NCBI RefSeq assembly: GCF_003606345.3
Contig: NZ_CP031844.2
Coordinates: 310,001 to 374,000, forward strand
Direction of reading: 5' to 3'
DNA from: Bartonella krasnovii
GTDB lineage: Bacteria; Pseudomonadota; Alphaproteobacteria; Rhizobiales; Rhizobiaceae
Length of the DNA stretch: 64,000 nt
Positions 48,422 to 57,800 of the stretch are shown in pieces. The notes under the pieces are model-generated. The model was given only the letters and a program-made list of their open reading frames with translations. It was not told the origin of the DNA and made no database searches. Numbering within the stretch: position 1 is the first letter of the stretch; every line of letters begins with the position of its first letter. A program made the translations under genes and the position numbers.

Positions 48422-48892
48422 AAGTTTTATCCTTTTTTATTCCTGGCAAATTGATGAAGTTATTTATTTCATGTTTTTCATAATATTTAAATTATTAAAT
48501 GGATAGAAGCTTATTTTCTTCTTTTTAACTCAATAATAAAAGAAAAATAAAAGAAATGATTTTAAACATTTTTATTTTTGAGATACATTTAAGATATAAA
48601 AGTCAAATGTTCACAGAAAACCTGTTACAATTGAAATCTTTTTCTCTATTATCCAGAGCTATTTTATGCTTTTCTACTTTGTAACAATTAAATTTGCTAA
48701 AATGAATATTGAAATGATAGACCTTAGAACCCACACTGGAAAACCTATAAGGTAATTTTATGGCATTTCGTGCGAAAATTTATATTTTGAATAATCTTTG
48801 TTTAGCTTAATTTATCAGCCTATGTACGAATAAGTATTATATTTTTGTTATACAGTATGGTAACCTAAAACTTATCCATAGAAAGCATAAAA
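48422..48892. other. AT-rich spacer upstream of thrC
   Basis: About 470 bases. A 16-codon frame (MAFRAKIYILNNLCLA) at 48760-48810 is preceded by AAGGTAATTTT but is too short to support. Nothing else recognised. Confidence 0.4.
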
Positions 48893-48923
48893 ACAGCCTG
48901 CCAAATGATGGAAAGCAGGCTGT
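48893..48923 (-). terminator. Rho-independent terminator of the small exported-protein array
   Basis: On the minus strand, arms ACAGCCTGC and GCAGGCTGT (nine perfect pairs, 13-base loop) are followed by TTTTTATGC. It lies 47 bases after the stop of the last of the three paralogues and points the right way to end their transcription. Confidence 0.85.
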
Positions 48924-48969
48924 AAAATGTTCCTATTTTAAATAGAGAAAATAATTGAATATCTTTGAA

Positions 48970-49332
48970 CTAGTTACCTTTAAGTTTTCCTATTGCCCAT
49001 CCAATTATTCCGCTAAATATAGCCATAATAGACCCAGTCAAGAATCCAAAACCCAAAGCGCCTACTGTAGAAAAAACACCTATAGTAATGGGTTCAAACA
49101 CTTTCTCAACTTTTCCTTCAATAGCAGATTCATTTTTTACGCCATGAGTAAAATTGGGGACATAAAAAGTAGCGATACTGATAGCTTTTTTCTCTACTTG
49201 TTCCATGAGAGAAATAGTTTCCCATTGAGCATCATTTTTCAAATGATTGGCATGAACATTGATAACTTGTGAAAGTAAAAAAGAAATCACTATTAAAATA
49301 TTCAATAAATAAGTTTTTAATAATTGAATCAT
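48970..49332 (-). CDS. Small exported protein, paralogue 3 of 3
   Basis: ATG 49332 is set by alignment with the other two (MIQLLKTYLL); an ATG at 49335 directly precedes it. 120 residues. Signal peptide with LLSQVINVHA before the mature part. The shared block FYVPNFTHGVKNESAIEGKV and EKVFEPITIG is followed by a long hydrophobic glycine-rich C-terminus (GALGFGFLTGSIMAIFSGII, GWAIGKLKGN). The leader has AAAAGTATTGGTGATAAATG instead of the GAGG version of the other two, so its translation may be weaker. Family not recognised. Confidence 0.7.
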   Translation of the reverse strand: MIQLLKTYLLNILIVISFLLSQVINVHANHLKNDAQWETISLMEQVEKKAISIATFYVPNFTHGVKNESAIEGKVEKVFEPITIGVFSTVGALGFGFLTGSIMAIFSGIIGWAIGKLKGN

Positions 49333-49535
49333 CATTTATCACCAATACTTTTATTTTAATTATAATTGAATAGATGCATTGATAGAATAAGTACACATTA
49401 AGAGAAATATAAGTATTTAATTTTCATTCTTAATGGGATAATTCTTTGTTTTTATCATCAACAATGAATAAGAACAGAATGCATTTATAGTTTATATTTC
49501 ATACGAGAAGATTTTATTCCTCTGAAATTTCAATT

Positions 49536-49898
49536 TTAATGAGATTTAAAGTACGATATTATTTTGCCTATTATCCATCCTAAAAACATGCCTGCTGTAC
49601 TTGCAGCATATCCAATTACCATCCCAATACCAAAAGTCCCTATTGTAAGAGGCTCAAAGACCTTTTCAAATTTTCCCTCAATGGTCGTTTCACCTCCCAC
49701 ATCATGATTTAGATTTGGTGTATAGAGAGAAACGGAATGGATGACATCTTTTCTTTTCTGTTCTATTGCTGAAACAAAACTATTCTCACGATGAGTGCTC
49801 TTTTGCGAATATTTTGCATTTACAGTTACAACCTGTGAAAGAGAAAAGGTAAACATCATGAAAATAATTAATATATGACTTTTAAATAATTTAATCAT
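49536..49898 (-). CDS. Small exported protein, paralogue 2 of 3
   Basis: 120 residues from ATG 49898, preceded by AAAGTATTTGAGGTAAATT. Signal peptide MIKLFKSHILIIFMMFTFSL ending near VTVNA. Mature part: a charged spacer, then LYTPNLNHDVGGETTIEGKF, EKVFEPLTIGTFGIGM, then a hydrophobic segment with GWIIGKIISYFKSH at the end. The conserved core with its neighbours is Y-[TV]-P, EGK-[VF]-EKV and EP-x-TI. It sits 202 bases after paralogue 3 begins and 178 bases before paralogue 1 ends on the same strand. No family recognised; probably secreted or membrane-inserted by its C-terminal helix. Confidence 0.7.
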   Translation of the reverse strand: MIKLFKSHILIIFMMFTFSLSQVVTVNAKYSQKSTHRENSFVSAIEQKRKDVIHSVSLYTPNLNHDVGGETTIEGKFEKVFEPLTIGTFGIGMVIGYAASTAGMFLGWIIGKIISYFKSH

Positions 49899-50076
49899 AA
49901 TTTACCTCAAATACTTTATACTATTTAATATATATGCGTAAATTTATATTTTGGATATTTGGATTTAATCTACATCATTTATATTTTTAGTAAGAATAGC
50001 TTCATTATGTAATTACTTGCAATGAAATAATAATACATAATGAAGCGATTATTCTAGCGTTATACAATATATTGAA

Positions 50077-50430
50077 TTATTTGAACATCAATACGATATC
50101 CTTTATCCAACCTATGATCGATCCTAAAAGACTTATTCCATATCCGGTAGCTAATATCGCTACTACTATAGTCATAGGTTCAACGACTTTTTCAACTTTT
50201 CCTTCACCCATTGTTCCATTTTCTATTTGATAACTTACAGATGGAGTATAGAAAGCAGTTGTAGAAACCGCATCAGATTTCGCGTTCTTTAGTGCCATTA
50301 GAGGAATAGACAATTCCTCTTTTGGGGGAGTGTTTTCTAAATAATTTGCATTAACATTTATGGTTTGTGAAAGAAAAAAAGTGCTCGCTATAAAAAAACT
50401 TAAGACATAATTTTTAAATAATTTTACCAT
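50077..50430 (-). CDS. Small exported protein, paralogue 1 of 3
   Basis: 117 residues from ATG 50430, preceded by AAAAGTATTTGAGGTAAAG, nearly identical to the leader of paralogue 2. Signal peptide with FFLSQTINVNA; mature part: ENTPPKEELSIPLMALKNAK, then FYTPSVSYQIENGTMGEGKV, EKVVEPMTIVVAILATGYGI and a Gly/Ile-rich helix ending KDIVLMFK. First gene of the array in the direction of transcription. Duplication included the leader, so the three copies arose as gene-plus-RBS units. Family not recognised. Confidence 0.7.
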   Translation of the reverse strand: MVKLFKNYVLSFFIASTFFLSQTINVNANYLENTPPKEELSIPLMALKNAKSDAVSTTAFYTPSVSYQIENGTMGEGKVEKVVEPMTIVVAILATGYGISLLGSIIGWIKDIVLMFK

Positions 50431-50710
50431 AACTTTACCTCAAATACTTTTAAATTATATATGTAAGTAAATATACAATATGTACACATAACTTACTTTA
50501 TATGGAATCTGCATATTTCATTATGTATTTTTAGTCAATATTAAAAATATATAAATTAAAATATAACTATACATTTTTATAAACATTATTGTAAAAAAGT
50601 AACAGTAATAATTACAAAAAATATTTTTAAAAAATTTTATTATGTCTCATATATAAAACAATATGTAGTAATTATATATTTTTTTAAATTCATTAATATA
50701 TAATAAAAAT
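50431..50710. other. Very AT-rich region upstream of the array
   Basis: About 280 bases of extremely AT-rich DNA that must hold the promoter of the three-gene array and, on the other strand, of the small frameshifted gene at 50711. No distinct motif could be fixed. Confidence 0.4.
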
Positions 50711-50976
50711 ATGAAAATTATAATTTATACGAAAAAACTCTCAACACTGAATATAAAAGACATCGCTAGAATATTATCAAATATATTTCCTTTTAATTTA
50801 TAGATAATAAAAAATATACAGTTTTTGATAGTGAAGTAGAGTACGGGTTGAATAAAGATGAATACTATGATCTTTTCGTCAATATGAGTAGCGCGACCGC
50901 AGATAATATTCAGAAGAACATCAATAGAGATATATTTGTGCGTGTACTCCAAAAGTTAACATTGGATAATATTTAA
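50711..50976 (+). pseudogene. Unrecognised small gene with one frameshift
   Basis: ATG 50711 gives MKIIIYTKKLSTLNIKDIAR and ILSNIFPFNL to TAG 50801. In the next frame FIDNKKYTVFDSEVEYGLNK, DEYYDLFVNMSSATADNIQK and NINRDIFVRVLQKLTLDNI run to TAA 50974-50976. One indel in the TTTTAATTTATAG stretch joins the halves into about 88 residues. Its acidic-basic, soluble composition differs from the hydrophobic shadow readings of the opposite strand, so I believe this strand. It diverges from the exported-protein array. Whether the slip is a mutation or programmed is open. Confidence 0.45.
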
Positions 50977-51244
50977 AAAATTTTCTTCCGTCCAAACTGA
51001 AAAACTACTTTTTTAGAAAGGACGTTTTTATTAAAGTTGGATTACTTTTGAAAAAATAAAGTTTCATTACGCATTTAAAAAGTTTATTAAGTGCTTTGAG
51101 AAAATTTTAAGCTGCTACTGCTATCTCTTGACGGTATTCAACCTTAGCTATTATATGTTTCATATTGAAATATTTGTTAAAAAAAACGCTTAGCTTATTT
51201 TATAAGGATACGTGTGAGTAGTATAATGATAAGACTCTAAGTTC
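50977..51244. other. Spacer, minor remnant only
   Basis: A minus-strand tail IAKVEYRQEIAVAA and stop at 51110-51155 looks like the end of a lost protein; otherwise nothing is supported. Confidence 0.25.
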
Positions 51245-51341
51245 ACAAGTCCTCGCCATCTTTATTTTTATAAAGGAGTAAGATGGTACGCTGGGCTCGT
51301 TCCTAATGTTGCTATAATTCTTGGCTCTTGAGGTGCTTCAT
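51245..51341 (-). pseudogene. Integrase N-terminal remnant
   Basis: From ATG 51341 the minus strand reads MKHLKSQEL, a stop, then in shifted frames TLGTS and LLLYKNKDGEDL, matching MNRFNARSV, TLGAG and LLLHKRKDGG of the better copy. Ends within about 100 bases. Confidence 0.6.
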
Positions 51342-51360
51342 GAAGGGGTATTTTTATTTA

Positions 51361-51474
51361 TTTTTTAATTCACTTAATATATTCAGATTTGAAATAAAAG
51401 ATTTTTACGATATTCATTTTTTGTTTAATCTGGATAAAGTTAGATTATGATTATAAATCAATGTATTGCTCATC
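51361..51474 (+). repeat. Dispersed repeat, copy D
   Basis: TTTTTTAATTCACTTAATAT, then CAGATTTGAAATAAAAGAT, then GATTATGATTATAAATCAAT: same block order as copies A-C. Only about 20 bases separate it from the integrase remnant start, so part of the spacer has been lost. Confidence 0.75.
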
Positions 51475-52206
51475 ATTTTCTTGATAAAAATATTTCCTAT
51501 AAAATTGCATATCCTTATAAAGACATATTTTCTTAATCTTTATATAATTTTAGAAGGTTATGGCAATTGATATTGTTAAAAGATTTTTTAAGCAGCAATA
51601 TCAATAAACCTTCAACAAGTTTATGAGATTTGGATTGAGAAAGTATAAGCCCTTATAACTCGGAAAGGATGCTTTTGTCATTTTCAATAAACTTTTGTGT
51701 TTTACAGATTCCGCGAATTTTAATGTATTCGCCTGTGGTCAATACGAACAGAGCATACAATTTTATCATGTTGGGTAATGATTTAATAAGCTGAGGGAGG
51801 ATGATTTTTACATAGCAATTTTCACATCTTATTGAGCAAGGGGTCATAATATTCTTTTCTTTGACAAATCTAACCATTTATGAAGATGGGTGACTGATGT
51901 TGGGATTAGGAATATTGGATTTGAGAAAGATAAGCAATTTACCGGTAGGTTTGATTTCCCAGGAGGTTGAATTTCTATACATTCGTATCCTTGCTTCTTT
52001 TAAAGCATGTGTAATGGTTAGATTTATGGTTTCTGGGCAAGGGCCCATATTTTTTCTTCTTCACATTATTAAGATGCAATCGCTTTATGTTGAAAATCAC
52101 GTATTTATTAAAGTTATTAGAAAAGAAGAGAAGCGAGAAGGGGAGGATATTTGGGTAAAATATCCTCTTATAAGAATTTACAAACTGATATCTTCAAGAG
52201 TTTTTT
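51475..52206. other. Decayed accessory DNA before the HAD gene
   Basis: Two frames were examined: a minus frame at 51653-51877 starting MVRFVKEKN with CSIRCENCYVKI, and a plus frame from 51897 starting MLGLGILDLRKISNLPVGLI. Neither is recognisable and the second runs into the HAD gene on the other strand, so neither is called as a gene. Confidence 0.3.
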
Positions 52207-52902
52207 TTATAATAAATCGCGCCATACAGCCATTGCTTCTAAAACTTCTCCTAAATGAGCATGTTTTGAGATAACTGTTTCCGCACCAGCTTCTGCAAGT
52301 GCATTAGAGTGGCCAAGATAGCTATGCGAACCTCCTGTAAAGCCGATGACACGCATGCCTGCTGCTATAGCGGCATGGACACCATGAAGTGAATCTTCTA
52401 TAACGATTGTGTTTTGCGGCTCTACCTGTAATTGTTGTGCGGCAAAAAGGAAAACATCAGGTGCTGGTTTCGTTTTTTTTGTTCCAACTTCAGGTGCTGA
52501 AAATATTTTACCTTCAAAAAGGTCATAAAGATCAACAGTGGTGAGCATTTCTTTTATATCTACGCTCTTTGCATTAGAGCAGATACAGTAGGGATAGCGC
52601 GTTTGAATTATTTCTACAGCTTCTCTTACATCATCAATAGCTCGTAATTCAGTTTTTATTTGTGTACGAAAAATATTGGTCATCTGATCTATGAGATGAG
52701 CAGAAACTGGTTTTTCTGTTTCCTGTTCAACGTGTTTAAGAATATCGCGAAAGATAAGTCCTGCAAAACGCTCACTCAATTCTTCGGGTGATATTTCATA
52801 TCCTGTTTGTTTGAGCAATTGAGATCCAATTTTTGCTGCAAGATATTCAGAGTCGACGAGAACTCCGTCACAATCAAAAATAATAAGATCTATCTGAGGC
52901 AT
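52207..52902 (-). CDS. HAD-superfamily phosphatase, phosphoglycolate-phosphatase-like
   Basis: 231 residues. Motif I DCDGVLVDSE at 9-18, a cap domain, motif II likely at CSNAKSVD, Lys in KTKPAPDVFLFAA, and motif IV IVIEDSLHGVHAAIAAGM. This is the beta-phosphoglucomutase/Gph-like subclass that removes phosphate from small sugars or glycolate; substrate uncertain. AAAGGAATATCTT precedes ATG 52902. Divergent from ccrM. Confidence 0.9.
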   Translation of the reverse strand: MPQIDLIIFDCDGVLVDSEYLAAKIGSQLLKQTGYEISPEELSERFAGLIFRDILKHVEQETEKPVSAHLIDQMTNIFRTQIKTELRAIDDVREAVEIIQTRYPYCICSNAKSVDIKEMLTTVDLYDLFEGKIFSAPEVGTKKTKPAPDVFLFAAQQLQVEPQNTIVIEDSLHGVHAAIAAGMRVIGFTGGSHSYLGHSNALAEAGAETVISKHAHLGEVLEAMAVWRDLL

Positions 52903-53127
52903 AAGATATTCCTTTACATGTTACGAGATGGACAATTTTCATGAAAACAATACTAAGATGACCTTATTTCATAAAAATATGCTTTGAAAACGATTTTTAA
53001 TTTTTTTACAAAATAAAAGTTATAAGAATAGTACATTAAAAAAATAAAAACGAATATCAATTTTGTAGAACTTTAACGATACGTTTACTCTATTTTGTAA
53101 ATATGGATGGGTAATGCGGGCCTATAA

Positions 53128-54315
<1,188 letters not shown>

Positions 54316-54357
54316 ACGAAGAAGATCACTTCATTATATTGATCACCAATGTGTAGG

Positions 54358-54386
54358 TGCCCTTAATTGAGAGAGACGTAAGGGCA
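54358..54386 (+). terminator. Rho-independent terminator of ccrM
   Basis: Arms TGCCCTTA and TAAGGGCA with a 13-base loop, followed by TTTT, 42 bases after the ccrM stop. Confidence 0.85.
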
Positions 54387-54650
54387 TTTTATGCCTTTAA
54401 AAGCGTTATTTATATGCCCGTTTTTCTTGCAAAGTGGAAAGTGAGTGTTTTTTTGTATTTCTTGTAGAAAAAATCAAGGTGAAGAATCTTCATTCTACAC
54501 TTTTATTTAAGTATAAAAATAGTCAAATTATTGATCGATATAGTTTTATGAAAATCAAATAACAGAATTAAAAAGATTCATGTAGAAGTTCAAAAAAATT
54601 AAGTTCTTTTAAGGAGGGAGCATGTACATTTATGGATGTCGTGCAATATA

Positions 54651-54769
54651 GCAATATATTAACTTATAACGATAATTTGGCATTATTCACCTTTTGAATT
54701 AGCTTCTCGAATATTGTCAGATTTTTTATTTCAAACCTGTTTTATATTGAGGCAATAAAAATCATTTGT
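54651..54769 (-). repeat. Dispersed repeat, copy E (inverted orientation)
   Basis: The minus strand reads TTTTTATTGCCTCAATATAA, then CAGGTTTGAAATAAAAAATC, then GAATAATGCC, then TTATAAGTTAATATATTGC, in the same order as copy C. It is followed on its right by an integrase remnant on the plus strand, so module polarity is kept. Confidence 0.7.
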
Positions 54770-54837
54770 TTGCACATTATAATCGGAGCCTAACCTAGAG
54801 CAAAAAAATTCTATAGAAAGGACTAAAAGTACCTCTT

Positions 54838-54960
54838 ATGAATCATCTCAAGAGCTAAGGGGGCTGTAGACAAAATTGGAGACTGGTAAAGTGTGTGATG
54901 GTATCGGCTTGCTTTTGCGTAAGTGAAAAAATAAATCCTGAAATTTAAACCTAAGGTTTC
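54838..54960 (+). pseudogene. Integrase N-terminal remnant
   Basis: ATG 54838 begins MNHLKS and a stop; the leader AGAAAGGACTAAAA is identical to that of the integrase at 5575, and the first ATG position of that copy has become GTA here. Further on, TGATGGTATCGGCTTGC and TTTTGCGTAAGTG match YNDGAGLLLHK of the better copy. Decayed after about 120 bases, with no more text before mutY. Confidence 0.6.
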
Positions 54961-55103
54961 TAAGCTTTTTTTATTCCTGCTTAATTCTTATTTGTAGGAA
55001 AAATTGGTTATTTCACGTTCTTAAATTTTCTTTTACAGATGAAGAAATGGTCGCTAGGGATATCAAAGTCTCCATTAACAAACATTTTTACCAATAGGGA
55101 CAG

Positions 55104-56162
55104 TCATTTAAATCTAAAAGAATTGGGCAGTGCTATGGAGATAGCTTTTTTCATAACAGTAGGGAGCGCTTCTTCAGCAAGATGTTGAATGTTGCACCAC
55201 CAACCATCTTCACAATTTGTTTCATGAAGATCGTCAGTATAGTAAACATCGAGTTTTAGAGAAAAGTGAGTAAAAACATGGGTAATTTGTCCTTTGAATT
55301 GCCAATTGGCAGTAAAGGGTGCATTTTGAAGTCCACTTTCGTTGTTTATGCCAATATTATTAGGAATTTGGGTCATTCCACCAAGGAGCTTTTGTGTTTG
55401 TCTTTTTTCTAAATAAATTTGTCGCTTTTTATTAAGGACCACAAAAGCAACACCTGTTTTTAAAGGGCGTTCTTTTTTAGGAGCTTTAACTGGAAAAGCT
55501 TCTGTTTGTTGCATCTTTGCCGCTTTACATAAATTTTGAAGAGGGCAGATAGAACAAGATGGTTTGCGTGGAGTACAAATTGTTGCTCCCAAATCCATCA
55601 TTGCTTGAGCAAAGTCGCCAGGACGATTTAAGGCAATAATTTTTTGTGTTTTTTCTTTAATTTCAGCTTTTGCTTTTGGTAATATTGAAGTAATAGCAAA
55701 AAGGCGGGCGACTACACGTTCAACATTACCATCAACCACCGCTACAGGGTGGTTAAAGGCAATTGCGGCAATGGCTGCGGCTGTATAATCTCCAATACCT
55801 GCGAGAGTTCGTAAGGCCTTTACAGATTGTGGAAATTGTCCTGCGTAGTTTTCAACAAGCTGTCTTGCACATTTTTTAAGATTACGTGCGCGTGAATAAT
55901 AACCAAGTCCAGCCCATGCTTTCATGATGTCATCTTGTGAGGCTTTTGCTAAAGAGGAAAGGTTAGGCCAAAGTTTTAGAAATTTTTTAAAATAAGGCTT
56001 AACCGTCTCAACGGTCGTTTGTTGAAGCATGACTTCAGAAAGCCAAACGTGATAAGGATCAGGACGGATACCTTGTTTTTGCTCTTTGGGGGTAATCCGC
56101 CATGGGAGATGTCGGTGATTTTGATCGTACCAAGAAAGGAGGTGCGAAGAAATTTCATACAT
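55104..56162 (-). CDS. mutY: A/G-specific adenine DNA glycosylase
   Basis: Removes adenine mispaired with 8-oxoguanine. ATG 56162 (MYEISSHLLSWYDQNHRHLP) gives 352 residues; a frame start at 56210 adds 16 hydrophobic residues unlikely to belong. Helix-hairpin-helix LAGIGDYTAAAIAAIAF and catalytic Asp in VVDGNVERV are seen; the [4Fe-4S] ligands follow the pattern C-x6-C-x2-C-x5-C in CTPRKPSCSICPLQNLC. The C-terminal NUDIX-like domain (QIYLEKRQTQKLLGGMTQIP) recognises 8-oxoG. Divergent from the DUF721 gene. Confidence 0.95.
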   Translation of the reverse strand: MYEISSHLLSWYDQNHRHLPWRITPKEQKQGIRPDPYHVWLSEVMLQQTTVETVKPYFKKFLKLWPNLSSLAKASQDDIMKAWAGLGYYSRARNLKKCARQLVENYAGQFPQSVKALRTLAGIGDYTAAAIAAIAFNHPVAVVDGNVERVVARLFAITSILPKAKAEIKEKTQKIIALNRPGDFAQAMMDLGATICTPRKPSCSICPLQNLCKAAKMQQTEAFPVKAPKKERPLKTGVAFVVLNKKRQIYLEKRQTQKLLGGMTQIPNNIGINNESGLQNAPFTANWQFKGQITHVFTHFSLKLDVYYTDDLHETNCEDGWWCNIQHLAEEALPTVMKKAISIALPNSFRFK

Positions 56163-56367
56163 GATTGTTTTCAAGCATAGGGAGATGTAAAATGCAAAAG
56201 AAAAAAGCATTTATTGGGCTATGTTTTTTGCTCTTGTATTTTTATTGTTGAGATTTTGCTGAGGAAAGAATGTCTATTTTGTTGATATTATATAAATTGG
56301 AAAGGTAATAATTTTTTGATGAAACAAATGATTATAATTGAGTAAATGATTGAACAATGATCTAAAA

Positions 56368-56868
56368 ATGAGAAAACAACTAAAAAAGCATGCTTTTTAT
56401 TCTCTTTCGAGGACGGTTCTGCAAATACTTGATCCAGTTTTACGCAAACGGACAGGGCTTAATGTTGCGCTTATAGAGCATTGGCCACAAATTGCGGGCT
56501 ATGATATCAGTAAACATACAATACCCCTTAAAATTATTTGGAAACGTCGCGCCGATCAAGATGAAGTTTTTAAGCCTGCAACGCTTGTTATCGCATGTGA
56601 AGGATTTGCTGCGTTAAAATTGATGCATGAGACAAAGGAATTGCTTCATAGAATTAATGGATTTTTTGGTTATATTGCTATTGATCGTATCAAGATTGAG
56701 CAAAGAAGTCTGTCGATTTTTATGAAGCGTGTACCTATAAAGCTGACTTTGAGTGAAACAGACAAAAAATGCTTGGAAAAAATGCTCGAAGGAATTGAAG
56801 ATAAAAGCTTACGCCAATCACTTTATAAACTTGGCTGTTGCATTTTCTTGGAAAAAAATAATAAATAG
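56368..56868 (+). CDS. DUF721 (DciA-like) domain protein
   Basis: 166 residues from ATG 56368 (a TTG at 56350 is also in frame). Text ILDPVLRKRTGLNVALIEHW, PQIAGYDISKHTIPLKIIWK and ATLVIACEGFAALKLMHETK is the KH-like DUF721 core; DciA members load replicative helicase, and whether this one does is inferred only. It precedes the DsbA-like gene on the same strand with 85 bases between. Confidence 0.82.
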   Translation: MRKQLKKHAFYSLSRTVLQILDPVLRKRTGLNVALIEHWPQIAGYDISKHTIPLKIIWKRRADQDEVFKPATLVIACEGFAALKLMHETKELLHRINGFFGYIAIDRIKIEQRSLSIFMKRVPIKLTLSETDKKCLEKMLEGIEDKSLRQSLYKLGCCIFLEKNNK

Positions 56869-56953
56869 CAAGATATTTTATATATTATTCCTTATAATAT
56901 ATGCAAAAGCATTGGATTCCTATTCGTTTAATAACAACAGAAAAGTATTATTT

Positions 56954-57610
56954 ATGGTAAAATATCGTTCTTGTTTATCTCTCGGAATAATTTTTCTCTT
57001 TATAACGATTGTACAAAACAGTGTAACAGTTGCTTTAGCACGTAGTCCCAAACCTGTTGCAACGGTGGATATGGCTGAGCTTCTTCAATCGGGTAAAGTA
57101 AAGGATCGCTTTGAAGGAGAGGCAGATGCTCCAGTCATCATTGTGGAGTATGCTTCGTTGACATGTACGCATTGTGCGCATTTTTATAATGATATCCTTC
57201 CTCAAATTCGTAAAAAATATATTAAAACAGGCAAAGTAAAAATGATTTTTCGCGATTATGCTTTTGATCCTCGGGCAACAGCAGGTTTTATGTTAGCACG
57301 ATGTGCACCAGAAGATCGCTATTTTCCTTTGATAGAAGTTTTATTTCAAAAACAAAATGAGTGGGTTTGGGTAAAAGATGCTCTGACACCATTGAAAAAA
57401 ATTAGCTTAATGGCGGGCTTTACAGATGAGAGTTTTACTGCGTGTTTGAAAAATCAGGCCATTTTAGATGAAGTGAATGCATCTTTTGAGCGTGGTAAAG
57501 AACTTGGTGTTACAGCAACGCCTACTTTCTTTATCAATGGAGATAAATATGAAGGAGCCATGAAAGTAGAAGACTTTTTTTCGCTGATTGATGGTTATCT
57601 TAAAAACTGA
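56954..57610 (+). CDS. Periplasmic DsbA-like thiol oxidoreductase
   Basis: 218 residues from ATG 56954, chosen because it starts a signal peptide (MVKYRSCLSLGIIFLFITIV, cleavage near VALA); the frame opens much earlier inside the DUF721 gene without a start. Redox motif CTHC at 71-74 (YASLTCTHCAHFYNDILPQI), and the cis-Pro loop GVTATPTFFINGD near residue 190. Likely forms or isomerises disulfides in exported proteins. In relatives an smc gene is expected downstream; here ppdK follows after 190 bases. Confidence 0.9.
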   Translation: MVKYRSCLSLGIIFLFITIVQNSVTVALARSPKPVATVDMAELLQSGKVKDRFEGEADAPVIIVEYASLTCTHCAHFYNDILPQIRKKYIKTGKVKMIFRDYAFDPRATAGFMLARCAPEDRYFPLIEVLFQKQNEWVWVKDALTPLKKISLMAGFTDESFTACLKNQAILDEVNASFERGKELGVTATPTFFINGDKYEGAMKVEDFFSLIDGYLKN

Positions 57611-57800
57611 GTTTTAATCCTCCAAAAGGTGGATAAGTGAGATGTGTGGTCATTTCTCTTTTGGAAGGATTGGTGTTGTGCATTTATGAAGTGATTATAG
57701 AACGATATTCTTTGTTTTGCCGATTTTAAAATCAAATCATTGCATTTAAATGATCCTAGCTTGAATGATGTTTTGATGCTGATATGGGAGGATTTATATA

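Larger units (their letters stand above)
54387..55103. other. Spacer between ccrM and mutY
   Basis: Holds the repeat copy E and the integrase remnant; the remaining bases carry no supported gene. Confidence 0.5.

Noticed and set aside
50725..50952. Minus-strand 75-codon hydrophobic frame
   Set aside because: The plus strand here reads as two halves of a normal soluble protein; the hydrophobic minus text is what the complement of AT-rich coding DNA gives.
51897..52274. Plus-strand 125-codon frame
   Set aside because: It runs 68 bases into the confidently assigned HAD gene on the other strand, its composition is odd and no family is recognisable.
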